From positions 8,618,001 through 8,682,000 of the forward strand of contig NC_079882.1 in the NCBI RefSeq assembly GCF_029227915.1: a DNA stretch of 64,000 nucleotides, read 5' to 3'. Below the pieces are notes generated by a model. The model was given only the letters and a program-made list of their open reading frames with translations, was not told the DNA's origin and did not search any database. This document shows, one piece after another, positions 1 to 9,776 of the stretch. Position numbers and translations under genes: made by a program. The number at the start of each line of letters is the position of its first letter. Position 1 is the first letter of the stretch. This DNA is from Hydractinia symbiolongicarpus (lineage: Eukaryota > Cnidaria > Hydrozoa > Anthoathecata > Hydractiniidae).

Positions 1-1439
1 GAACCTAATCTGGGATCGAGAGCACTTTCAACATTAGATCGGCCGTAGCCAGTGACATCACGCATAGGTAACATGCTTCTACCATACCCGCGTCCGTATC
101 CACCGCCTCCATAACCACCTCCCCACCCTCCTTCTCCACCCATACCGCCCATACCACCCATTCCGTGACCCCAGGTATCTCCATAGCGAGGAATGTCGAA
201 AAAGTGCGGCACATCGTGGTGTTCTTCGTGGTGATGATAGTCAAACATGTGAGGTTCTATGAACGATTCTGGAACGTAATGCACATGATGGGGGCGATGG
301 TGATGGTGTCGTCTGTGGTGATGATGGTGATGATGCGGACGGTGATAATGCATTGGTTCATGATACATTTCCATTGGAGGGTGTACATAAGGTACACTTT
401 GGCCGTGAGAACCCGGTCTTGATACAACTTGTAAAGATGCAGGCTTCGCTTTCACTTTTACACCAGCAGAATTTGCATTTATTTCCAAATCAGCAGACTT
501 ATCGTCTACCTGAAAATGAGATGGAGCTCCACCATCTTGCATGTCATGTGTGTCTGCTACGGCATGCTCCCCGTCCCTCTTACTTAACACTACGGGGTCT
601 TCATTCATAGAAATACTACGTTTCACAGTCGTCAAAAAGGGTTCGTTCATTTCAACGTCATGCTCCTGCTCTTGCTCGTAAAAATACGGATCATAATAGT
701 CACGAGCATTCTCAATATACGAAGAGTCGCTGTCTTTAAATAAGCTATTAGCCGTCATGTCAAATGTAGGTGTCGTAACGTCATGACGCTTGTTGTCAAC
801 GTCATTGATACCTAGCATTTCACCGTTAGATATGTCCTTTCGTTCGTCGTACTGTTTTGTGAGTTCAGTGTTTACCATAGGGTGATCGACATTAGAGTCC
901 ATACCTTGACTGAGATGCGCTTCTTCTTCTTCCTTTTCACTTTCTTCCTTCGCTGAAGTAATGACGTCATTACGAGCTTGCGTTAGTTTCTTATCCTTAC
1001 GCTTACTTCTTTTCTCAGCATGTTTTGAACGTGTATTATGTTCACTGTTCTTGTGTTTTAAAACTACCTCGGGATGATCATCACTTTTCTTCTTCGTCTC
1101 AGTTTCATCGTCTTCACTCTCACTCTCAGTATCTTTACTTTTACTGCCTGCAAGCTTGGAGTTGGACTTAACAACGTCTGACTCAGATTCGTCGTCATCA
1201 TCACTGTCTATAGTTTTATTTATCACTTTATCTCTCTCTTGAGAAGGGACAGGGATTTCTTCCCTTTTATTTAATTCGGGTGTGTCGTATAAGGCATCAC
1301 CCACGAATTGATTTTCTTCTAAGTCTCTTTTCGATCTGCGTATTTGTCGTTCGTACTTGGTTTCCGCTACTATCAAGCCATTCAACAATACAATAACTAT
1401 AAGCAATTTTAAGCGAATATTTGGAGGAAAAACCCCCAT
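1..1439 (-). CDS. Secreted His/Gly-rich protein, 5' part (runs off left edge)
   Basis: An uninterrupted minus-strand frame runs from an ATG at 1439 to base 1, about 479 codons with no stop, so the gene continues left of the window. The start gives a hydrophobic leader (residues about 8-25, LKLLIVIVLLNGLIVA) followed by RRSKR at 34-38, a furin-type site. The mature part begins with a Lys/Glu/Ser/Asp-rich low-complexity stretch (acidic DDDDESESD, then a basic block with KRSKRKDKK) containing more dibasic sites (NKR, VKR, SKR). A His cluster follows (about 235-360 on the plus strand, including a run of seven His), then a Gly/Met/Tyr/Trp-rich segment (about 60-165). I recognise no family. The layout suits a secreted structural, metal-binding or processed precursor protein; this is inference. 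Short frames on either strand here are shadows of this one. Confidence 0.72.
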   Translation of the reverse strand, partial: MGVFPPNIRLKLLIVIVLLNGLIVAETKYERQIRRSKRDLEENQFVGDALYDTPELNKREEIPVPSQERDKVINKTIDSDDDDESESDVVKSNSKLAGSKSKDTESESEDDETETKKKSDDHPEVVLKHKNSEHNTRSKHAEKRSKRKDKKLTQARNDVITSAKEESEKEEEEAHLSQGMDSNVDHPMVNTELTKQYDERKDISNGEMLGINDVDNKRHDVTTPTFDMTANSLFKDSDSSYIENARDYYDPYFYEQEQEHDVEMNEPFLTTVKRSISMNEDPVVLSKRDGEHAVADTHDMQDGGAPSHFQVDDKSADLEINANSAGVKVKAKPASLQVVSRPGSHGQSVPYVHPPMEMYHEPMHYHRPHHHHHHHRRHHHHRPHHVHYVPESFIEPHMFDYHHHEEHHDVPHFFDIPRYGDTWGHGMGGMGGMGGEGGWGGGYGGGGYGRGYGRSMLPMRDVTGYGRSNVESALDPRLG

Positions 1440-3528
1440 GTTATACTCTCCGCGATGCAAGGTAATAAATTCTTGTTATGTCATAATACGTTCGAGGTGT
1501 AAAATTTATTCAGAAAAACATATTTTGTACGAGAATATCGCTTTTAGTTTTTTTTTGATAGCTTCTGGCTAGTTTTTTAAAAATTATCTTCGGCACTGGT
1601 GGGTGACCTCACTTGCATAGAACTCGTTTCGCCTGAGTGAGCTAGCTAGCGCGCCACCCGTAACGCACTGATCATTGATTGCACAGTGCAGCAAAAAGAA
1701 TTATACAGACATTCAACGTTAATTAAAAGAAGAATTAAACAAACAAAAATATGAAATTTTAACACGGTATTGTAAAAAATTCCAAGGGAAAACACACAAA
1801 TTCTTTTTTATAACATACAAACAAGAAATGCCAAAAAATTTTGGATTTTCTAATTTCAGAGATATCTTAGCAAACAAGAGAAAGAGAATTCCATAATTAG
1901 CGGTTAATTCTTGAATTCGGCATGATAAATTAAGCTTAATTATAACTGTTGTTAGTTTCGAGACATAATTAACAAGATCACTGTGTTACACATGAGAAAA
2001 ATTTTATTAGCAAAATTCTTTGGTTTAAAAGGCGTAGGCGTTATGTTGTTTTCAAAAAAACATTATGGAAAGTTGAAATGTTTTCTTTTCAGACACTTTT
2101 TCATATAAGAAACATGTTAAGATTAAAATTGTTCGTATTTTGTTTTCACATTCGAAAAATAGCTGCTCTTGTTTTTTCATAGTACAGTACAGGAAAACTT
2201 CAGCCCTGCTAAGATTTTTTGGTTCTTTTTTATAGCCATTGTTTAGCCTTATTGCTTATTTAAAGTAGTTATAATACAAATAACGTATTTTTATCCTTGA
2301 ATTTTGAAATCGCGATGTTGTTCAACTCCAAGGTGTCCGCCTAAAACCTTATTTTCCTGACTAAAATTTCCTGTATTTACTCATTATTCAGCCATTTCAA
2401 GCTTGAATTAACCTAAATAAAATTATTTATAAAGATAAGATCAAGCAGATTGTTAAAAATTAAAGTAACTATTCTTCAAGAATTGGTCTGAAATTCCTCC
2501 CTACACGTTTTTATATATAAGAAACCACTTTATAAGAAACTGAGTAGTCGCCTTCTGAAAAAATAAAGAAACTTTGTTGTGTCAAATTTATGTTTTGATT
2601 GATTTCCTTGATTTGATTCCCTCGTCAAAATTAAAAAAACATTTTTCTAGTGAAATGACTTTTACTAGCTACCTGGTCATTTGTTTGGCTTCTTATGATA
2701 ATAAAAAAACTTGTAAACTCACATAAAAAAATCAAGAAAAATCAGGACTTTCAACACACACACAATAGTGGCTATACAGTCTCCTAAATCATCCAGTTTT
2801 GATAAAACCATGTTGATGCATCCTATGTTATTTCTAGAAATCTTCGCGGGATTTTAAATATGCAATCCGAAAAAATGTTTATGTTTAATTTTGCGAATTA
2901 AAAAAAATAAATTAAGATAATAAATAGAAAATAAATAAAATAATATAAGACAAATTCGGTATAATTTCTGTTTTCAAATTAAATTTTTAACGTAAATTAA
3001 AAGTTTATAATTAATCGTAACTTATTTTCACGATTTGTGCAAATATGACAAAAAAATATTTCTGATCGCAAACATTCGCAAATTGGCGTACAACAGTTTT
3101 TGTGAAACTTGTAAAGATGGAAAAGATTCGATCTCAATAACATTCGTTGTGCAACATCTCCTACGTTACTTTGTTGTACATGTGTCTCCAACAAAATTGT
3201 AAAGGTCGGTTTCCATTTTAAAAGTGTCTAGTAACAGTTGTACAACGGTCGCCGTTATGACTTTATTGTAAATACAACAACAATTGTATGAAAATTACTG
3301 ACTTTAGTGGGAACCAACCTTAACAATGACTTTTGTACAACTGCTGCTCAACCTTTTTATGCTAATAGAAACCGGCCTTTAGGCGTATTTAAAAAACAAG
3401 CAACTTAGAGCTGAGACTACATATCGCATTTAGTTGACAAGCGTGCAACAAATGTTGATAAGATCATAACTTCACAATTTTAGAATTTCAGATATTTGTA
3501 TAATCCACACAACAAAACATGTGAATAT
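1440..3528. other. Intergenic, no gene recognised
   Basis: AT-rich sequence upstream of the secreted-protein gene, which is read leftwards. Only short chance frames are present. About 1,600-1,690 is a locally GC-richer stretch with GCTAGCTAGCGCGCC that could be promoter-proximal; no core promoter motif is convincing. Confidence 0.5.
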
Positions 3529-3846
3529 CAGCCTTTCTAATTTACGTCGGCACACGACAAATGCGGAGGTGGTTTGAAAAAACAAGTTCACGTTGGCAAA
3601 ATTTTGACGAGGCGAATTTATTCTTCGCAATTTATAGAATCCTTCAATTGCCTTGCATCTATCGTAAATATATCGTTTTTGCCGATGTGAAATTGCAGAT
3701 TGCCAAGGCGAATCATAAAAAAGAAAATTTTCGTCTACATTTATTTCGTTGACGTGAAATGGGTGATTGCCGACGCGAAACTGTAGAATGAAGGTTCGCG
3801 TCGGCAAAAAAATGCCGACGCAAAAAAATTTGAATTAGAAAGGCTG
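3529..3846. mobile_element. MITE-like element with terminal inverted repeats
   Basis: The left end begins CAGCCTTTCTAATT and the right end is its inverse (AATTAGAAAGGCTG), each followed inward by a GTCGGCA block. The interior repeats degenerate GCCGACGCGAA and TTCGCGTCGGC motifs in both orientations. At 318 bp, without coding capacity, it looks like a non-autonomous DNA transposon. No clear target-site duplication is visible. Confidence 0.65.
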
Positions 3847-3982
3847 CAACATTCATTTCAAAACTTTTAAGTACGCCCATTTTTAAGGGCGGTAATAAGT
3901 AGCGCCAATAAAAGACAATTTGTTGCGAGATAGTGCATAAAAAGACAATTACTAGCTAAAAAAATGCGCAAAAACTGAATCA

Positions 3983-5112
3983 TTAAGAGGGACCAGTTTT
4001 TGTAAACACAAGACATTTATTGTTACTAGGCACTTCAACCTTTTTATTCAAAACAATTCCATTTTGTGATGCAAGTTCTTTTAACCAACAAACATCTCTT
4101 ACTCCCTATTGTGAATTTTGTGCTCGTAAACTCTCATCAAATCTAACGTTACTTTGAGGCGACAACACTCCATCTTCTGAATATGGGCCATATGTTATCA
4201 TTATACCTCCGGGTTTCAATAAAACACCTGCGGCGGAGAATAAACCTTCCGTTACACCGACCGGACTAATATGGATCATGTTAACATTTAAAATAAAATC
4301 AAAAGAGTTTTCCACAAAGCTGCCATTATGCCATGCTTTGTAATTTTTGCTTGCGTCAGCATATAACGCTGGACGAATGTTCGAAAGCTTTGATTCTTTT
4401 CGATATTCCTCGATACTGTCGATATGATTTTTCGTTATATCAGTAGGCTGCCATGTCCAACCGGGAAAATGTTTTGCGAAGTAAGAAACATGTTGACCGG
4501 TTCCTGACGCTAGTTCCAAAGCGTCTCCTTTTCACCTTAATAATAAAGAAAAGAAAAGGTCAGGGTATTTCGAACACGTAGATTTGTAGAACAGATGCAG
4601 ACAAGGCGAGAAAAAAGCGTACACGAAAAAAACAAAAAAAATTTTGAGAATAAAAAATTGTGCACAAAAACTTTAACCGGAATATTCTTGTCGAGTTTTC
4701 AGACTTTCGGGGAACAAGATTTCGGCGAGGCTAATTGAACGTTCAACAAATTTATCCAAAAACATTTAAAACAGCCAGGTAAATCATTAAAAACGCGAAG
4801 AACTAGAAAGCATTCCCAATGGAATAACGCAAAACCGACAAAATCATATTGTAAGTTGTATAGGAGGTTGGTTCAAATAAAAGCAGTCAATTCGTTGCCT
4901 GCTTCAAACAAAATGCAACAAAAATATGAATCATGGCAAATAACAGTGTTTCGCGATACAATTTCATGAAAAGGTTAAAATCAATGAAATCATGAATTAA
5001 AGACAGTTTTAAATAAATCAGCACACATAATGAACAACATACCCAGCTCTTTTTTCAATACGCCAAGTAAAACGTCTTTATTGCTTTCACTGGAGGCGTA
5101 AAACAATTTCAT
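3983..5112 (-). CDS. METTL26: METTL26-like methyltransferase (DUF938) with in-frame TAG
   Basis: Two coding exons on the minus strand: 5043-5112 (ATG at 5112, donor GTATGT) and 3983-4527 (acceptor AAAAG). The split Gly codon joins them as GDALELASGTGQH. The protein, about 203 aa, matches the METTL26 (C16orf13) family: SAM-binding LELASGTGQ, then WQPTDI, NMIHISP, TEGLF, LLKPGG, ITYGPY and SPQSNV. The family has an E-W-G-L-R-D-like segment near the C-terminus; here it reads NSQ-TAG-GVRD, and the frame continues past the TAG (4106-4108) to PSNNKCLVF and a TAA at 3983, recovering the family's NNKCL ending and usual length of about 204 aa. A single TGG-to-TAG change therefore interrupts an otherwise intact gene. 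It could be a pseudogene, an allele, a sequence error or an editing site. Substrate unknown. Confidence 0.82.
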
Positions 5113-5249
5113 CCTCTTTATAAAAAGCAATCGGTAAATGTGCTTTAATGGCGTGCGTGGTATCATTAACTAAAACAGAAAAAAAGGATTTTTACATTAA
5201 ATATACATATATTACTATGACTATTATTTACCCAGGATAGCCTCTTCAG

Positions 5250-5493
5250 TTCATAATGTATTATTATCAATAAGGGCCCTGCGAAGGGGCCCTTTTTAAA
5301 GCTCCCATTAGAAGTACGAAAAGCGTGCAAGCAAAACTTCAGCTTAACTAGACAACCACGCAAGATATCAATCCTATTCTCTTGTCGAATCGATTCACAC
5401 TTTTATAGGCATGACTCGGTCGGAGTTTGAACCCAAGACCTTTCGCTTTAGAGGCGAATCCTCCACCGGAAGGCCACCACTAGTCGGCAAGAG
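5250..5493 (-). repeat. tRNA-derived SINE-like element (family 2)
   Basis: Read on the minus strand, the head carries an A-box-like TGGCCTTCCGGTGG and a B-box GGGTTCAAACTCC about 40 bp apart. A body of about 150 bp follows, ending in a small hairpin (GGGCCC, TTCGCA, GGGCCC) and a TTATTGATAATAATA tail. It cannot fold as a good tRNA, so a SINE is more likely than a tRNA gene. Its body differs from the other SINE family here. Confidence 0.5.
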
Positions 5494-5934
5494 TTAAAAA
5501 ATTTACCAGACACCCTAATAAGTTTTTTAAATATGTTATCAAGTTTTTATTTTCCTTAAATTAAATCATTAAAATTTGATAATATTTTTTATATAATGGT
5601 AGGTCAACTCTTCAGGACTCTTCAATGGAAAAGAATTATATCGTCATTATATAGAAATATAATACTCTATTTTTATAAATATGACATTTCAAGGCTTTTT
5701 CTCTGGAGACTTATTTAAGGCTTTTAATTTCATCAAGGTTTTGAAAGTGGGGCAGACACTCTAATTCTTAAGAAAGTCACGCATTATGTGCTCTACCTTT
5801 TCGTTTTTATAAAATCAACCACTATAAAAAATATAAATATAGATAAAACTAAATATCGGATAAAATAAAAAAAATGCAAAGCCTTAAGGGTATTTTTTCA
5901 CTAATCAAACAAACATGGATAATGTTGATGGCTT

Positions 5935-6012
5935 ATTGATGATGATTATGATGAAGTTATATGAAGATGAAGAAGATGGTAAATGATGATGATTATGGAT
6001 GATGAGTGATGT
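5935..6012. repeat. GATGAT-rich simple repeat
   Basis: Imperfect GAT/GATGAA low-complexity run between METTL26 and DPH7. It yields spurious Ser/His-rich minus-strand frames. Confidence 0.7.
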
Positions 6013-6195
6013 ACATGCAAAATGGTGAGTACAAAAGAGTGAATGTAGAAATAAAGAATTAAAAATGCAGGCTTTCGTGAATATGTAGGCTCTGCAAAAA
6101 CTAGATTTATCATTTATCATTGTTATATGTATACAGATATAAGTTTCAGTATAAAAATATAACTAATTATATTATGAAAACCTTTAAATTGATAT

Positions 6196-6201
6196 TTTAT
6201 T
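6196..6201 (-). terminator. Likely polyadenylation signal of DPH7
   Basis: TTTATT on the plus strand reads AATAAA on the minus strand, 27 bp past the DPH7 stop codon. Confidence 0.5.
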
Positions 6202-6227
6202 TACTATGCCAAACGTAAACTTCATTT

Positions 6228-7253
6228 TTATGTTATGGTTAAAACAGTCAAAAACTTATCATAAAAAGAGCAACAGCCAACACGTGAATTTTTCAAGATA
6301 GCATTGATGTCATTTTTAATACTATTTGTATCATTTCTAGTTGTACAACACCAGTCAGTTCCATAGGCGAGTGACTCATGCTTATCATACGAGTATAAAA
6401 TTTCAGACTTTGAAAAGCTGTCAGAGTAGGTAATTATTTTAAATCCATTATGCATGCAAGCTGCTAGTAATATACTGTCACTATGTGGATGCCACTTCAA
6501 CCGCCATACCCCGCCACCAGTTTCTGTTATAGATAGTGGTTGACGCATATTTCGGTTATCCCAAATCACAACAGTTTCGTCGTAACTTCCAGAACAAAAG
6601 AGGTGTGGGTGATATTTGGAAGCCTGCAAACTACACACACCCATCATATGATGCTTACTAACAGCACAAGGTTTGTCAACACTTGCTCTTGTATCCCAAA
6701 CCTTTAACAGACAATCATCAGCACCACTGTAAAACAAATTCATATTCTCATAATCTGCTGCTACAATCCAAGCTTCAAGTGAATGTGCTTTCCATGAGTT
6801 AATTATAACAGGTGCTGACTCAGCATACTTTACCAAACTGAGTTCACCCGAAGACAAACTATAAATAGCATTATCAGGAGAATCACTTTTGCACCAATCA
6901 ACTGATAAACATAAGGATTCTGCATTTATGGAAATCACTGCTGCTTTTTCTAGTCTTTCGTTTTTAAACGTATAGTACAAAGCGTTTCCGCAAGAATCAG
7001 CAACAGTTAAAGTGGGATGCTGTGCAGAATGCCACTTCATATCTAATATTGCATTCATAGATATATTTTTTAATCTTGTGACATTACTACCATCCAGTTT
7101 ATACAAAATTAGTGATCCACATCTTTTTGCAGGACATGTTTCATTGGTTCGTTCTAATAACTGGTAAGTGCCACATGTAAAATAATCCTGACCTGGTACA
7201 GCTTCGACTGAGTCAGCAGTTTCTTCTAAAACTTCACTATATATGAGATCCAT
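6228..7253 (-). CDS. DPH7: Diphthine methyltransferase DPH7 (WDR85), WD40 protein
   Basis: A single uninterrupted 341-codon frame. WD40 blades are visible, including FYSGADDCLLKVWDTR, LFCSGSYDETVVIWDNRN and GGGVWRLKWHPHSD. The last is followed by LLAACMHNGFKI, a combination typical of DPH7, which in animals reads GGVWRLKWHP then LLAACMHSGFKI. The C-terminal CCSFYD also matches the family. DPH7 demethylates diphthine methyl ester as a step of diphthamide formation on eEF2 and acts in the cytosol. The protein is shorter than the human one (about 450 aa), with a brief C-terminus ending soon after CCSFYDK. It is intronless although neighbouring genes are spliced, which could reflect intron loss or retroposition. 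Its upstream neighbour on the same strand is the small membrane-protein gene about 1.1 kb away. Confidence 0.9.
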   Translation of the reverse strand: MDLIYSEVLEETADSVEAVPGQDYFTCGTYQLLERTNETCPAKRCGSLILYKLDGSNVTRLKNISMNAILDMKWHSAQHPTLTVADSCGNALYYTFKNERLEKAAVISINAESLCLSVDWCKSDSPDNAIYSLSSGELSLVKYAESAPVIINSWKAHSLEAWIVAADYENMNLFYSGADDCLLKVWDTRASVDKPCAVSKHHMMGVCSLQASKYHPHLFCSGSYDETVVIWDNRNMRQPLSITETGGGVWRLKWHPHSDSILLAACMHNGFKIITYSDSFSKSEILYSYDKHESLAYGTDWCCTTRNDTNSIKNDINAILKNSRVGCCSFYDKFLTVLTIT

Positions 7254-7600
7254 TTTATTTAGTAGCAGACCCTGAATAAAAGCCTAGACGAAAAAAATGT
7301 CTAACAACACAAATGAACATATACATGCGTCTTTATTACATCTTTATTAAAAAAGGAACTCTAATTTAAACAAATGTTGAGAGAAAAAAATTACATCACT
7401 ATAATACATTATTTTTATTATAAAAACATTTTTGACACAAAAATGACCCTTAAAATCTCAAACCCTAAGAGAATTTTAAGATAATCCCCAAAATTTCCTA
7501 TTTTTTTAGACTTTGATATTTACGTTTAGCTACTAAATCACCATAATTTAAAAACACAACACAATCAAGTCTTTTTCTGTCGATAAAAAAATAAAAGACG

Positions 7601-7800
7601 TCATCATCATCATCATCATTCTCGGCTTAACGTCCGTTTTCCATGCTAGCATGGGTTGGACGGGGTATATTAATGACCCTCTTCCAATCTGATCTAGACT
7701 GTGTTAGATCTAAACTCAACTTCCTCTCTATCAAGTCTGTCCTTATAACCTCCTGCCAAGTCTTTCTCGGTCTGCCTCTGGGCTTTGCCCCAGGAACTAT
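7601..7800. repeat. Dispersed repeat: (TCA)n followed by TTAACGTCCGTTTTCCATGC
   Basis: A CAT trinucleotide run is followed by TTAACGTCCGTTTTCCATGC, then TAGCATGGGTTGGACGG and about 150 bp of CT-rich sequence. From memory this core resembles the 3' portion of retroposons common in cephalopods and other invertebrates. No coding capacity. Confidence 0.5.
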
Positions 7801-8393
7801 CAAATAAACGTCTCAAATAAAAAACATATATAACTATAATGTTATTTACAGCGTCAATAAAATATCGTAGTTATTTATAAAGAAAACAAAGAAAATAGAG
7901 GAATAAAAATTAAGAAACAAAGGCTCAGACCAGAATACAGTTTTCTTATAAAAAATCATGTACAACATTTGTGTTCCTTACAGATATGTATAAAGATGAG
8001 ACAATGGTATAATATCTCCAGCACTTACTTTTCAAAATAAATACTTTCGCCAATGGAACAATCAAGGCCTTTATGTAGGCATTTACTGCTATATATATAC
8101 ACATGTGTTTCTATATGAAAAATACTTTTTAATATAACCCAATTTTTCTCAAATTTAGAAGACATTTTGCTGGAAATGTGTATATATATATAGCATGTCC
8201 CTTATTGTTTCCCTTATTAAGAATGCTTTTTAGTAAATTGGATCAATGTATCAATTTACTTTTTTTTACTTTTCCTTAATTGTTTGTGAGTTGGCAGCTG
8301 GTAGTAACCTATAAATTTTAGCCCTGTGTTTGTGATGTGTGTACAACTCATTATTAAAAAAGGAACATTACAGCATGTGTAAATTTACATACA

Positions 8394-8804
8394 TCAAGAA
8401 ACATTTTTTACATGAGAACATTCAAGCTTAGCTTGAAGATTGTCAGTTACTTTTTTGTCACTTTCTAAAACATCACTGATTACATCTAATAGATACGGAG
8501 GTGGTTCAATGTCTTTATTGTCACGAGCATTAAGATTTGGTTTTTCCCATGATCTTTTTAAGTGGCTATATGGCTCACTTCCTTTTCTTATTTCCTCAAA
8601 AAACTCTCCAGATTTAATTTTCTCCTCTCGTCTTCTGTCCATATAAGGTCTACTTAACAAAAAAACTCCTGAACCAATCAAGACAGTTCCTGCCCATACT
8701 GCACCTATACGAAGCGTCCATTTTACTCTTCGTTGAAAATCAATTGGCATTCTTCGGAGTTCATCAGAGAATGATTTTGGTCCTTTAAATTCTTTTCCAC
8801 TCAT
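8394..8804 (-). CDS. Small single-pass membrane protein, family not recognised
   Basis: A 136-aa intronless frame. The N-terminus is polar and basic (ELRRMPIDFQRRVKWT). One hydrophobic segment at about residues 33-50 (IGAVWAGTVLIGSGVFLL) is followed by a strongly basic SRPYMDRRREEKIK and a hydrophilic tail with a charged, likely helical end. There is no cleavable signal peptide. The short N-tail with Arg, one TM and a basic flank resembles small mitochondrial inner-membrane assembly proteins, but I cannot assign a family. Codon use and frame length suggest a real gene. It sits between repeats about 1.1 kb upstream of DPH7 on the same strand. Confidence 0.68.
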   Translation of the reverse strand: MSGKEFKGPKSFSDELRRMPIDFQRRVKWTLRIGAVWAGTVLIGSGVFLLSRPYMDRRREEKIKSGEFFEEIRKGSEPYSHLKRSWEKPNLNARDNKDIEPPPYLLDVISDVLESDKKVTDNLQAKLECSHVKNVS

Positions 8805-9776
8805 ATTTTTGTCTTTTATTTTTATTGACTAAAAAGCAAAAACAAATAACAGTGGTATAATTAAAAAAAAAGAATCAATTTTTTTCCAAAAATTAATATT
8901 TATTTCATGATTTCATGAAATTTCACAACTTTTTAAGGTGAATTGTCTATAAAAAAAGTCATGAATGAGTAAGGGGAGATAGGCATTTTAAATGCAAAAT
9001 TTGGGAATTGGATGACATCTTAGAAAAATGCAATATATATATTAAGTAGATTACTCTCTTTATTCATACTTATTTGCAAAAATAATAACTGCAAAAATTG
9101 TAAACACCTGATTCACAAAAATTTATTCGTGTGAAATAAAGAATAATATCTAAAAAACACTTGCAAAAATTTTTATGCTTTTGTTTCAGAGGCGCCAAAA
9201 ATAATAAATCTAAAAAAAACTTGGACAAGTTGACCATTTAAGGCTTCAATAAATTAAATAAAAACATTACGTTTTTTACAAGTGGAAAATAAGTAGCATT
9301 GGAATCATATGCAAAATTGCATTTTCATGAAACTTTTTGTGTGGTGGAAATCAGCTTAACTAGGTTAGGGAAATTACATCAGTTTCTTGTTTTAGACATA
9401 TTCAAAAAACACATGCAGTAAAGTTTGATTACATAATCATTACATGCCTATTGTCTTTATATCAGCCAGTTAACTCACTGTCTTCATGCAACACAAGATT
9501 CTAGTAACTCTGTTCCGGGATCCATGTTAACATTTTCTGACCATATTTTAATACAGCATCAAAATTTATGGAAAAAGCAAATTGCAAAGTTATACACAAG
9601 TACAACTACCTCCATTAGTAACCAAACTTTCAATGTTTTCTGAAGAAATGACCACATATAAATCAACTGCAGTGAAAATGTTTTACTGCAGTTGAATATT
9701 ATATGGTCAAATTCTTAAAAAATTTAAAAAATTGGAATTACAATAATCTTGTTTTAATAAACATATATGGTATATA
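8805..9776. other. Intergenic, no gene recognised
   Basis: AT-rich sequence without a credible frame, exon or recognised repeat, between the membrane-protein gene and the pogo-type element. Confidence 0.5.

Noticed and set aside
5-610. Short frames on both strands (Met-rich and Cys-rich) at the left edge
   Set aside because: They are shadows of the long open minus-strand frame of the secreted His/Gly protein.
5410-5490. Possible tRNA gene on the minus strand
   Set aside because: B box present but no cloverleaf; body and tail indicate a SINE-like element.
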